Source: an uncultured Lachnospiraceae bacterium
GTDB lineage: Bacteria > Bacillota > Clostridia > Lachnospirales > Lachnospiraceae
Direction: 5' to 3'
Length of the DNA: 20,577 nucleotides
NCBI GenBank assembly: GCA_934371475.1
Contig: CAKRNX010000026.1
Location: 1-20,577 of the forward strand
Every line of letters starts with the position of its first letter. Position 1 is the stretch's first letter. This document shows, piece after piece, positions 5,534 to 14,056 of this stretch. The translations under genes and the position numbers were made by a program. Under the pieces are notes generated by a model. It was not told the DNA's origin. It saw only the letters and a program-made list of their open reading frames with translations, and ran no database searches.

Positions 5534-7318
5534 GTGATCTGTCTGGAGATCGGCTATGTTTTGCAAGGAAAGTACCGGGTGCTGCGGGCATTGGGCAGAG
5601 GCGGAGAGGGGAGCGTATGGCTGGCCTGTCATCTGCAGACGGAGCAGCTGTGGGCGGTAAAAGAAATAAAAAAAGAAAAACAGCGGGGACAGCATGAGCT
5701 GGAAATGATGAAACGGATTCATAATTCATCTGTTTCGCAGATTGTGGATGTGCTGGAAGATGGAAAAACAATTTATCTGATTATGGAATATATCAGAGGA
5801 CGTGATCTGGAGAGCTGGGTCAGACAGGAAGGACGGCTGTCCGTTTGGCAGGTTCTGGATGTAGGAGAACAGATGGCGGATGCACTCTGCTATCTGCATA
5901 GCAGGAGTGAACCGGTATATCATCTGGATCTGAAGCCTGCCAATATCATCAGAACTGCTGCGGGACGGCTGGTGCTGGTGGATTTTGGCTCGGCCAGGAA
6001 AGCTTTTCAGCAGGAAGAAAACCGGTACGGGACAGTAGGGTTTGCAGCGCCGGAACAGTATGATCTGAATAAGAAGGTGGATGGGAGAACGGATATTTAT
6101 GGATTGGGAACGGTCATGTACTATCTGATTTCGGGTGTGCGTTACTCTGAAAGTCTGAGCAAAAGCCGGATACCGGGGTGTCCGGAAGCACTGGAACGGA
6201 TCATACGCAAGTGTATCCAGGCTGATCCGGAGCAGCGCTGGCAGAGCAGCAGGGTACTCTGGCGGGAAATCCGAAAATTGAAAAAGAAAATGAGAAGTAT
6301 AAAGCGCAGGTATCAAATGTGGGCGGCGCTGCTGCTGGCAATACTGACTGCCGGGCTGGCAGTACATAAGCTTCCGGAAGAGTTCAGAACTCAGGCAGAA
6401 CAGGTCTGGGATTATGAGTATCTGCTGGAGGAGGCGCTCTGTGCTGGAGAGGAGGACTATGCTTTTTATCAGAAAGCGGTGTTTCTGCATCCGGAACGAA
6501 AGGAGGCATATCTGCAGTATCTGAGGGAGGCAGACCGGGACGGAGTATTTTCACAGGAGGAAGAACGGCAGTTTTGGAAACTGCTGCATACGATCCCTCC
6601 GGGAGGTGATGAGACATATGGAGAACTGTTGCAGAAACAGCCGGAGCAGTACGGGGAAGTGGCATCGACCCTTGGAATGATCTACTGGTATGATTATGAA
6701 AAAAGCGACGGCAGAAAGATTGCTTTGGGATGGTTTGAGCGGGCGGTTAAAGCGGAAGAGAACAGGGGGGAAGGATGGTGGATCAGAGCCAAGATTTTTT
6801 CTCATATGGGAGGGTATATTGAGAGTCTGGGAAAGGAGTCGGACAGTGGAGAAAAGCAGAACCCGGCAGGTGGATACTGGAAGGATATGGAAAAGCTGAT
6901 GGAAGAGGGATTTCAGGGATACGGGTATCCGGTGACAGTGATGCGCTTTTACCGTGAGTCTCTGGGGCAGATTACGTTTTATACAGAAACATTTCGAAAA
7001 GCAGGGATCAGTGCCAAAAGGCAGAAGGAGATGATCAGGAAAATTCTGAGAGAAGCGGCTTTGTGCAGCGGGGAAGAGAGCGGTGTTTCAGAAGAAAATA
7101 ATGGGAATGAAAGAGTGAAAGAGGAAGATTTGACGCAGCAAAGTACAAGAGGCGAAATGACAGGTAAAGATGAAACAATTTCAAGTGACGAGGATCTGAC
7201 AGAAACATCAAAAGTAAAGCAGCTGTATCAGGAGGTAAGAGAGCAGGGAAAAGCGGCAATGAATGCGGTAGAAAATGCAGGAGCAGCGATGAAGAAGGAA
7301 AAGAGGGAGAAAGAATGA
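5534..7318 (+). CDS. Membrane Ser/Thr protein kinase with extracytoplasmic TPR-like domain
   Basis: This is a Hanks-type kinase. The cytoplasmic catalytic domain (about residues 8-250) has the glycine loop GRGGEGSV (21-28), the ATP lysine in AVKEIKK (K43), the catalytic loop HLDLKPAN (130-137, where HRD is usual), DFG (150-152) and AAPEQY (171-176). A basic stretch (KKMRSIKRRY) precedes one membrane segment (about 263-279), which places the remaining ~315 residues outside. That outer part is rich in Trp, Tyr and helix-forming residues with TPR-like spacing and ends in a Lys/Glu-rich tail. No PASTA repeats are present. The start is GTG after GGAAGGAAGG, and the first residues align with the usual pre-glycine-loop strand. 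The gene overlaps the next one by ATGA. I infer that it senses or controls the partner surface protein; its substrate is unknown. Confidence 0.88.
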   Translation: MICLEIGYVLQGKYRVLRALGRGGEGSVWLACHLQTEQLWAVKEIKKEKQRGQHELEMMKRIHNSSVSQIVDVLEDGKTIYLIMEYIRGRDLESWVRQEGRLSVWQVLDVGEQMADALCYLHSRSEPVYHLDLKPANIIRTAAGRLVLVDFGSARKAFQQEENRYGTVGFAAPEQYDLNKKVDGRTDIYGLGTVMYYLISGVRYSESLSKSRIPGCPEALERIIRKCIQADPEQRWQSSRVLWREIRKLKKKMRSIKRRYQMWAALLLAILTAGLAVHKLPEEFRTQAEQVWDYEYLLEEALCAGEEDYAFYQKAVFLHPERKEAYLQYLREADRDGVFSQEEERQFWKLLHTIPPGGDETYGELLQKQPEQYGEVASTLGMIYWYDYEKSDGRKIALGWFERAVKAEENRGEGWWIRAKIFSHMGGYIESLGKESDSGEKQNPAGGYWKDMEKLMEEGFQGYGYPVTVMRFYRESLGQITFYTETFRKAGISAKRQKEMIRKILREAALCSGEESGVSEENNGNERVKEEDLTQQSTRGEMTGKDETISSDEDLTETSKVKQLYQEVREQGKAAMNAVENAGAAMKKEKREKE

Positions 7319-10300
7319 AAGGGAAAAAGAGCAGAGGCAGAGAAAAATTGGCAGTAGTATTGATTATTTTGCTGTGGCTGACAGGAATTTATGCCGGATA
7401 TGGGAGATATACGGCGGCATCGGAGATGGAAGGAGAAAGCAGGAACAGAAGGACGGCAGTAGAGAAAACAGAATGGCAGCGGGACACACAGGGCCAAATG
7501 AGAATTCGCGGAGAAAAATACGTGGGAGAAACGGAGAACGAAACAGAAAGCGAGTCAGAGAGTGAAGTGGAAAGTGAAATAGAGAGTGAGATATACAGGG
7601 GAACGGAAAGTGAGTCAGAGAGTGAAGCAGAAACGGAAAAACTCTGTGAAACAGATATGACAGAAGGAAGCGAAAGTGAAACAGAGAATATTACGGAGAC
7701 AGAAGAAATGTCGGAAGGAGAGATGGAAATATCGGGCGAGATATCGGAGACGGAAATCGCAGGGTGTGCAGAAATTGAGACAGAGGTTCCGGAAAAAAAT
7801 ATGGAAACAGGAACAGAAGAAAACAGAGAAACAGAAAGTCTGACAGAACATGTAAGTGAGAAGGAAATAGAAAAAGAGAGCGAAAATAGCTTATCAGAAG
7901 AAAACACTGAGAGTACAGGTACAGGAGAGCAGAACGACCTGAAAGATGTGGAGACAGAATTATGCGGGAAAGAAACTGAAACAGAAAAGAAAGATGCAGA
8001 GACAGACATAGCGCAAACTGAGAGTGAACCGGAAAACAATATGGAGAGCGAAATAAACTATGAGACAGAGATGACAGAAACTGAGAGTGAATCGGAAAGA
8101 GATAGTGAACCGGAGAGTGAGACAGAGATAGAAAGTGAAAGTGAGACGGAGACAGAAACGGTAACGTATGAGATTTATATCAGGCATATCGCGGCTGTTG
8201 TTCCACCGGAAGGCAGGGTTTATGACGGGACGGATCAGATTGAGCTGCATTATGAAATTGAATGGCCGGATGTCCTGAAAGAGGAGGATCGTAGGCTGCT
8301 GCAGAGCAAAATTGAGTGCAAGGCTAGTCTGGATTGCTGCGATACGGGAGAGAGAAAAGTAAATTATACTTTTCATTTTCCGGAAGATCCGGAAGATGTT
8401 TCAGAACATCTGGAATGGCATGTGGAGGAAACGGAGATAACGGTGAATATACTGCCGAGAGTACTGAAGGTACATATTCCTGATGGATGGAAACTGTACG
8501 GGCGGCAGGGCGGTATGGAAGAAGTGCATCTGTTAGGTCCGGTAACGGTCAGTGGTTTCTTGAAGGATGAGGAAGGCCGGGATATTGTTCCACCGGGATT
8601 TCAGGTTCCGGAGACAGAACTTGTGAAGGAGCTGCAGGCACCCTACCCGGATATACTTGCGCAGGGACAGCAGAAGGAATACAGGGAGGCACTGGTTGTG
8701 CGATGCGAAGCAGACGGCACACCATCGGGAAACCCCACTGAAAATTACTGTTTTTCACTTGATGAAGGATCGGATCATTATCGGAAAGGGAGTCTTGTGA
8801 TTGCTCAGTCAGAAGCAGAAGAAGGACGGGATTATGAGGTATACGGAGACGAAGGAGCTTCCTACCGGGATGAGAATGGAGTGTGGTGGGTAAAAGAAGG
8901 ATCCGGTCTGCATATTCGTCCGTTGGATGTGCAGGCATATGATAAGGGTGCTGATCTGACAGATCTTCGGCAGAGTGGTTCCGGAACTTTTCAGCTGACC
9001 AGAACGGACAGAAAGGGGAATGTGACAGCTGCGTCACTGGAAGCGCAGGTGAGCTTCAGGGTAGACCGGCAAGCAGCGGAAGCGGACATCCATATTGGTA
9101 ATGCCGCGGAGACAGGAGAAACTTTTTACGGAAAAAAGGATGTGGCAGTAAGGTTTGAAATCCCGCAGGATCAGGAGAGCGGAATACGGGCGGCAAAATA
9201 TTTTGCAGCGGCAAGCGAGGAGGCGGTCTATGCCGGATTTTACGCAGGAGAAGAACTGTGGCAGGACTGTATCGACGGGATGGAACTTATGCTGTCGGAA
9301 GAGGGGAGTTATGTGATTTATGTTATGACAGAGGATCGGGTGGGCAACCGGGCTTTTGCAAAGAGCAATGAGATTGTGGTAGACGAGACAGATCCCATAT
9401 TGCGGATAGAAGGAGTTGAAGACCGCAGTGCAAATGGCGGGAGCATTGTGCTTCATGTGAGCTGTGAGGACGCTCATTACCGGAAAGGATCTCTGGAAAT
9501 TTCCCTGACAGGGGCAAATGGAGGGAAAGAGCCGGAAAGAAAAGAAGAGACTGAAAATAAACAGGGGGCGTCAGTGATATTTGGAGATTTTCCGACAGGA
9601 AAAACATATGATGATCTCTATACACTGAAAGTCAGCGCGGAAGACCTGGCAGGAAATAAAACAGAAAAAGAGATGACTTTTTCAGTGAACCGGTACGGGT
9701 CGGTATATGATCTGGATGAAAATACGAAACAGGAACTGAGTACGTTTTATCACACGGGCGAATTTCCGGTTACATTTCTTGAAACAAATCTGGATTATGT
9801 AAAAGCCGCTTCTGTCTGGTGCAGGAAAGACGGTGAAACGTACCGCATGGAACAGGGCGTAGGGTATGAGAGGACGCTGCAGGAAGAGAAAAATGGCTGG
9901 AAGCAGTACAGATACACGGTGTCTTCGGAGAATTTCAGGGAAGAGGGAACATATGAGGTAATGCTGATGTCCACGGATCAGGCGAGCAACAGTTCGGACA
10001 GCCAGACGCAGAAAAAGAGTGTTTGTTTTGCGATTGACCACAGTGCTCCGGAATGTTTGATTTTAGGCATTGAGGCGGATGGTATTTATCAGGATGAGGA
10101 AAGATGGATCTGTATTGAACCAAGGGACAATGGAGCGCTGAAAAAGACAGAGCTGTACCTGGACGGGGAACTTCAGAATATATGGAACGGAGAGATTACG
10201 GAAGAGATTATCAAATGGAAAGTACAGAGTCAGGATCACTGGCAGCGTTTACAGATCTATATGGAGGATGAGGCAGGAAACGGAGCCTGGACAGAGGAAA

Positions 10301-10602
10301 TATCATTTTTTCTGACGGGAACCGCACTCAGCCCGGAACAGGTGCCGCCCTATGAAAGGAAGGAGAAAAGCGCCCGTGAGCTGCAGGACGAAAAGAAGAA
10401 AAAGGCAGAGAGCAGAGTAAAAGGAAAAAACGAGGAAGCCGATCTGGTATCAGTGAGAAACGGCGGAAAGACTGAAGAGACATCGGAGAGCAGAAAAATA
10501 AAAAACATGAGGAGAGAGGATAAATGGTGGAGGTTGTTTCTGGGGATTCCGGGAGCTCTGGCAGGTGCAGGATTGTTTTATAAAAAAATCAAACCTTTTT
10601 AA
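7315..10602 (+). CDS. Large surface protein: acidic Glu/Ser/Thr stalk plus Ig-like modules
   Basis: The 1095-residue protein starts with a basic n-region and a hydrophobic segment (about residues 12-30) that acts as signal peptide or anchor. Residues about 70-282 are low-complexity Glu/Ser/Thr repeats (ETESESESE type). Then a YDG-like stretch (EGRVYDGTDQIEL, near 300) is followed by roughly 100-residue beta-rich modules. Their borders show VDR (583), VDETDP (689) and IDHSAP (907), typical hinges of bacterial Ig-like domains. A Lys/Arg-rich segment then leads to a last membrane helix (about 1071-1090, WWRLFLGIPGALAGAGLF) with a short basic tail. There is no LPXTG sortase signal, so it is membrane-anchored. 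Its ATG overlaps the kinase stop, so the two are translationally coupled. It may act as adhesin or wall-spanning sensor; the exact role cannot be read from sequence. Confidence 0.82.
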   Translation: MKGKKSRGREKLAVVLIILLWLTGIYAGYGRYTAASEMEGESRNRRTAVEKTEWQRDTQGQMRIRGEKYVGETENETESESESEVESEIESEIYRGTESESESEAETEKLCETDMTEGSESETENITETEEMSEGEMEISGEISETEIAGCAEIETEVPEKNMETGTEENRETESLTEHVSEKEIEKESENSLSEENTESTGTGEQNDLKDVETELCGKETETEKKDAETDIAQTESEPENNMESEINYETEMTETESESERDSEPESETEIESESETETETVTYEIYIRHIAAVVPPEGRVYDGTDQIELHYEIEWPDVLKEEDRRLLQSKIECKASLDCCDTGERKVNYTFHFPEDPEDVSEHLEWHVEETEITVNILPRVLKVHIPDGWKLYGRQGGMEEVHLLGPVTVSGFLKDEEGRDIVPPGFQVPETELVKELQAPYPDILAQGQQKEYREALVVRCEADGTPSGNPTENYCFSLDEGSDHYRKGSLVIAQSEAEEGRDYEVYGDEGASYRDENGVWWVKEGSGLHIRPLDVQAYDKGADLTDLRQSGSGTFQLTRTDRKGNVTAASLEAQVSFRVDRQAAEADIHIGNAAETGETFYGKKDVAVRFEIPQDQESGIRAAKYFAAASEEAVYAGFYAGEELWQDCIDGMELMLSEEGSYVIYVMTEDRVGNRAFAKSNEIVVDETDPILRIEGVEDRSANGGSIVLHVSCEDAHYRKGSLEISLTGANGGKEPERKEETENKQGASVIFGDFPTGKTYDDLYTLKVSAEDLAGNKTEKEMTFSVNRYGSVYDLDENTKQELSTFYHTGEFPVTFLETNLDYVKAASVWCRKDGETYRMEQGVGYERTLQEEKNGWKQYRYTVSSENFREEGTYEVMLMSTDQASNSSDSQTQKKSVCFAIDHSAPECLILGIEADGIYQDEERWICIEPRDNGALKKTELYLDGELQNIWNGEITEEIIKWKVQSQDHWQRLQIYMEDEAGNGAWTEEISFFLTGTALSPEQVPPYERKEKSARELQDEKKKKAESRVKGKNEEADLVSVRNGGKTEETSESRKIKNMRREDKWWRLFLGIPGALAGAGLFYKKIKPF

Positions 10603-11023
10603 TAATAATATAGCAAGAATTTTCCTTCTCCTGCAGGAGCATATTACATAAAGTCGAAAGGTTCTTTTATGTTGCTCTATACTGCTTGATTAGGCAGGAA
10701 AACAAAAGTTGCGTCTCCGAATGTCATACAGGAAAACAAGGGAAACTGAAAGATAGACTTTTACAGAGGCCTGTGATAAGATGACCCGTAAAGAAGCAAA
10801 TGAAAAAGGCCAGAAGAAAGACAGTGCAGGATGTCTGAAGAGGTAGATTTTGCGTAAAATGTGAAACAGCTGTGATGACTGAAGATTAATATTTAACCGA
10901 AGTAGCAAAGCGGATTGTGAATATCTGCTTGACTGTTAGATATGAAGTGATGCCCACCTCCGCAGGGCATTCCTGGACTGTCTGGAGAAATAGAAACAAC
11001 CCGGAAGGAATAGTTGAAGAAAT
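10603..11023 (+). other. Intergenic region with hairpins and one dispersed repeat
   Basis: I find no gene here. It holds a 12-bp palindrome CTCCTGCAGGAG (10628-10639), an adjacent hairpin in which GAGCA and ACATAAA (10637-10652) pair with TTTATGT and TGCTC (10666-10677), and repeat copy C (10894-10934). The hairpins lack a clean T-run, so the end of the surface-protein transcript is not clearly marked. Confidence 0.5.
10894..10934 (+). repeat. Dispersed repeat (copy C)
   Basis: The sequence begins TTAACCGAAGTAGC and carries the hairpin AAGCGGAT (10908-10915) / ATCTGCTT (10923-10930) with loop TGTGAAT, then GAC. It matches 5418-5451 with four or so changes. One of these turns a stem pair into a G-T wobble, so pairing is kept. 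Confidence 0.75.
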
Positions 11024-11680
11024 ATGAGAGAATTATTAAGAAGGATGGGACGGGTATCAGCCCCATTGCTGGTTCATCTTGGAACGACATTTGTGGTAGC
11101 TTATGGAGCAGTGTTATACAGTATGCTGCCGGGGAAAAGTCAGCCGGATGATACGCTGCTGACAACGCTGTGTGCTCTGATGGCACTGCCGTTTCTGTGG
11201 CGGATGTGGAAACAGGACCGGAGAGTGATCCCGTCAGCGGCAGAGAATAGAAAACGAGAATGGTGGTTTTATTTTCTGGCATTTGGATGTGGAATTGCAG
11301 CATCTTTTGCAGGCAGCTGGATCATGAACCTGTTACAGGTGCAGGAAGTTTTTTCCAACGAGGTACAGGAGGGACTGTTTTCTTCCGGATTTGCTCTGCA
11401 GCTTGCAGGGCTTGGCCTGATTGTGCCGGTGACGGAAGAGCTGATCTTCCGCGGATTATTTTATGAGCGGCTGCGGGAAGTGATGCCGATCCGATGGGCA
11501 ATTCTGTGTGCGGCGGCTGTTTTTGCTCTGTATCATGGCAATCCGATACAGATCATTTATGCATTTCCCATGGCTCTGCTGCTGCATTTCTTTTATGAGC
11601 AGAGCGGAACGCTGACAGCGCCCATCCTGTTTCATATAGGAGCAAATCTGATTTCGGTTGCGGTGGAGCACTGGCTGTGA
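11024..11680 (+). CDS. CPBP-family intramembrane metalloprotease (CAAX/Abi type)
   Basis: This multi-pass membrane protein of 218 residues has the three conserved CPBP motifs. They are EELIFRGLF (E138, E139, R143), FALYH (F167, H171) and HIGAN (H204, N208), which form the metal-dependent active site inside the membrane. About six or seven hydrophobic segments are visible. Family members cleave prenylated or other membrane proteins, and several bacterial ones serve in bacteriocin maturation or self-immunity; which applies here is unknown. The ribosome site is weak (GAAGGAA at some distance). The next gene begins 24 bases after the stop, so the two are probably co-transcribed. Confidence 0.9.
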   Translation: MRELLRRMGRVSAPLLVHLGTTFVVAYGAVLYSMLPGKSQPDDTLLTTLCALMALPFLWRMWKQDRRVIPSAAENRKREWWFYFLAFGCGIAASFAGSWIMNLLQVQEVFSNEVQEGLFSSGFALQLAGLGLIVPVTEELIFRGLFYERLREVMPIRWAILCAAAVFALYHGNPIQIIYAFPMALLLHFFYEQSGTLTAPILFHIGANLISVAVEHWL

Positions 11681-11704
11681 TCGAGAATAAGACGGAGGCA
11701 ACAG

Positions 11705-13966
11705 ATGAAAAGTGATATAATCAGAATACAGGATGCCAGTGAAAATAATCTGAAACATATTTCACTGAATATTCCAAAATACAGGATTACAGTGTTTACC
11801 GGAGTGTCCGGATCAGGAAAGTCATCTCTGGTTATGGATACTGTGGCCGCACAGTCCAGGCGCGAGCTGAACGATACGTTTCCGGGGTTTGTGCAGAATT
11901 ATCTGCCAAAGTACGGAAGACCTCATGTGGGAAAAATCGAAAATCTGCCGGTGGCAATTGTGATAGATCAGAAAAAGCCTGCGCCCAATCTGCGTTCCAC
12001 GCTGGGCACTTATACAGATATCTATACATTGCTGCGCCTTCTTTTTTCACGGGTGGGAAAGCCTTTTGTGGGATACTCGGATGCATTTTCTTTTAATCAC
12101 CCACAGGGAAAATGTCCGCGCTGTGACGGCCTGGGGGAGATTACGGAGCTGGATGTTCATAAGCTGGTAGATTTTGACAAATGTCTGAATGATCCGGGTG
12201 TAATACACTATGCAGCGTTTGAGCCGGGGCAGTGGCGCTGGATCCGGTATGCCAACAGCGGACTGTTTGATCTCAGTAAAAAAATAAGGGATTATTCGCA
12301 GGAAGAGCTGGAACTGTTTTTAAATTCACCGCAGATCAGGCTGAAAAATCCACCGGCTGGATGGCCTAAGACAGCAAAATATGAAGGGCTGGTACATCGC
12401 ATGTACCGTAGCGTACTTAACTCGGAGGAAGGCAAGTTGCATCAGGAACTGCTTGCTTCTATGACCAGGAGAGGGATCTGTCCGGAATGCGGCGGCGCAA
12501 GGCTGAATCGCAGAGTGCTGGAGTGTCGGATCGGCGGGAAAAATATTGCAGAAGCGGCGGCTATGCCAATGAAAAAGCTGAAGCAGTGGCTGGAAGAGAT
12601 CCAGGATTCGCTGGCAGAAGATCTGAAACGGACGATCGGAAGCAGAATCGGTGCAATGATTGAGATTGGCTTGGGATATCTGACGCTGGATCGCGGGATG
12701 GGGACTCTGTCAGGAGGTGAGGCGCAGCGCTGCAAGATTGCGAAATATCTTAATTCATCGCTGTCGGATATGCTCTATATTCTGGATGAACCCAGTGTAG
12801 GGCTGCACAGCCATGATATTGATCGTCTGGTGCGTGCGATTCGCAGACTGCGGGATGCCGGAAATACCGTACTGGTGGTGGAGCATCATCGGGAAATGAT
12901 CCGCGAGGCAGATTATGTGATTGATATGGGGCCGGGGGCTGGAAAAGACGGAGGAGAAATCCTGTTTTCAGGGACAGTGAATGAGCTTTTGGGTGCAGAT
13001 ACCGATACAGCAAGACTGCTGTGTCAGCATGCGAAAACGACGGGAAAACATCGCATTCCAGACAGATGGTATGAGATGAAAGAGCTCTCCTACCATAATC
13101 TGAAACAGATTAGTGTAAAACTGCCTCTGGGTGTGATGACGGTGGTTGCCGGAGTGGCAGGATCTGGAAAAAGTTCGCTGATGGAATGCTTCTGCCGGGA
13201 ATGTAAAGAAGAAACGGTGTATATTTCACAGAAAAACATCGGGATCAGCCTGCGTTCCACACCGGCTACTTACACTGGGGCAGCAGATGAGATCCGAAAA
13301 TTGTTTGCCAGAAAGTGCGGGACGCGAGCGGGTATGTTTTCTTTTAACGGAGAAGGAAAATGTCCGGTGTGTCAGGGCAGGGGAGTGATTGTCTCAGATA
13401 TGGCATTTATGGATTCTATTGAGACCGTCTGTGAGGCCTGCGGCGGGCTGCGGTATTCAGACGAGGCGCTTCAGTATTGTGTGAACGGATATAATATTGC
13501 GCAGGTGATGGATCTGACTGTTGGGGAAGCAGCTGCCTGGCTGGAGGGAACGAAAGCGGCAGAGTTGCTGCAGCCGCTGATACTGGTGGGACTGTCTTAT
13601 CTTCATCTGAATCAGGCTATGTCGACGTTATCCGGCGGAGAACTGCAGCGGATGAAGCTGGCCGTATGCCTGAACAGCAGCGGAAAAATTTTTGTTCTGG
13701 ATGAGCCTTCCGACGGACTGCATATGAAAGATATTGACCGAATGCTGCAGCTGTTTCAGAAGCTGGTGGACGATGGAAATACACTGTTTCTCATTGAACA
13801 TAATCTGGATCTGATCCGTGCGGCAGACTATGTGATAGAGCTGGGGCCGGAAGGCGGAGAAGTGGGCGGCAGGCTTCTTTTTGCAGGAACTCCGGAGGAG
13901 ATGATGGGCTGTGGACAGTCAGTGACGGCTCCGTATCTGAGAGAGGAATGCAAAAAACAGACTTGA
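11705..13966 (+). CDS. UvrA-like ABC ATPase, short form lacking the UvrB-binding region (UvrA2 type)
   Basis: This is a DNA-binding ABC ATPase of the UvrA class. It has two nucleotide-binding units: Walker A GVSGSGKSS (33-41) with LSGGEAQR (335-342) and LDEPSVGLH, then Walker A GVAGSGKSS (483-491) with LSGGELQR and LDEPSDGLH. Four CxxC pairs for zinc are visible (C137/C140, C259/C262, C553/C556, C576/C579). At 753 residues it is about 190 shorter than canonical UvrA (about 940). The first Walker A is followed almost directly by the IDQK...RSTLGT segment, so the UvrB-interaction region seems reduced or absent. Such short paralogs (DrrC, UvrA2) are linked to tolerance of DNA-binding drugs and damage rather than normal excision repair. 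The ATG has GGAGG six bases upstream. Confidence 0.9.
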   Translation: MKSDIIRIQDASENNLKHISLNIPKYRITVFTGVSGSGKSSLVMDTVAAQSRRELNDTFPGFVQNYLPKYGRPHVGKIENLPVAIVIDQKKPAPNLRSTLGTYTDIYTLLRLLFSRVGKPFVGYSDAFSFNHPQGKCPRCDGLGEITELDVHKLVDFDKCLNDPGVIHYAAFEPGQWRWIRYANSGLFDLSKKIRDYSQEELELFLNSPQIRLKNPPAGWPKTAKYEGLVHRMYRSVLNSEEGKLHQELLASMTRRGICPECGGARLNRRVLECRIGGKNIAEAAAMPMKKLKQWLEEIQDSLAEDLKRTIGSRIGAMIEIGLGYLTLDRGMGTLSGGEAQRCKIAKYLNSSLSDMLYILDEPSVGLHSHDIDRLVRAIRRLRDAGNTVLVVEHHREMIREADYVIDMGPGAGKDGGEILFSGTVNELLGADTDTARLLCQHAKTTGKHRIPDRWYEMKELSYHNLKQISVKLPLGVMTVVAGVAGSGKSSLMECFCRECKEETVYISQKNIGISLRSTPATYTGAADEIRKLFARKCGTRAGMFSFNGEGKCPVCQGRGVIVSDMAFMDSIETVCEACGGLRYSDEALQYCVNGYNIAQVMDLTVGEAAAWLEGTKAAELLQPLILVGLSYLHLNQAMSTLSGGELQRMKLAVCLNSSGKIFVLDEPSDGLHMKDIDRMLQLFQKLVDDGNTLFLIEHNLDLIRAADYVIELGPEGGEVGGRLLFAGTPEEMMGCGQSVTAPYLREECKKQT

Positions 13967-13991
13967 CAGATTTTGCCAGATCCAGTATATT
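13963..13991 (+). promoter_or_regulatory. glyA promoter overlapping the upstream stop codon
   Basis: A perfect TTGACA (13963-13968) contains the TGA stop of the UvrA-like gene (13964-13966). A 17-base spacer and TATATT (13986-13991) follow. Transcription would start near 13998, about 59 bases before the glyA start. Confidence 0.75.
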
Positions 13992-14041
13992 GTTTTTGAT
14001 GTGCATACAAATGCCTATCTATGAAAGACAATGATGGTGTT

Positions 14042-14049
14042 AAGGAGGA
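14042..14049 (+). promoter_or_regulatory. glyA ribosome binding site
   Basis: AAGGAGGA lies seven bases before the ATG at 14057. The in-frame ATG at 14021 has no such site, so this decides the start. Confidence 0.85.
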
Positions 14050-14056
14050 CACAGAA

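Noticed and set aside
5246..5722. Minus-strand 158-codon frame across the leader and the kinase start
   Set aside because: It covers repeat hairpins and the kinase N-terminus in antisense and has no ribosome site or recognisable domain.
7389..8039. Minus-strand open frame rich in Ser, Phe and Val opposite the acidic stalk
   Set aside because: It is the mirror of GAA/GAG/AGT codons on the plus strand, has no ribosome site and no family resemblance.
10500..10602. Sortase cell-wall anchor at the end of the surface protein
   Set aside because: There is a hydrophobic helix and a basic tail but no LPXTG-like motif before it.
11705..13966. Canonical uvrA nucleotide-excision gene
   Set aside because: It is about 190 residues too short, the region after the first Walker A lacks room for the UvrB-binding domain, and no uvrB or uvrC is adjacent.
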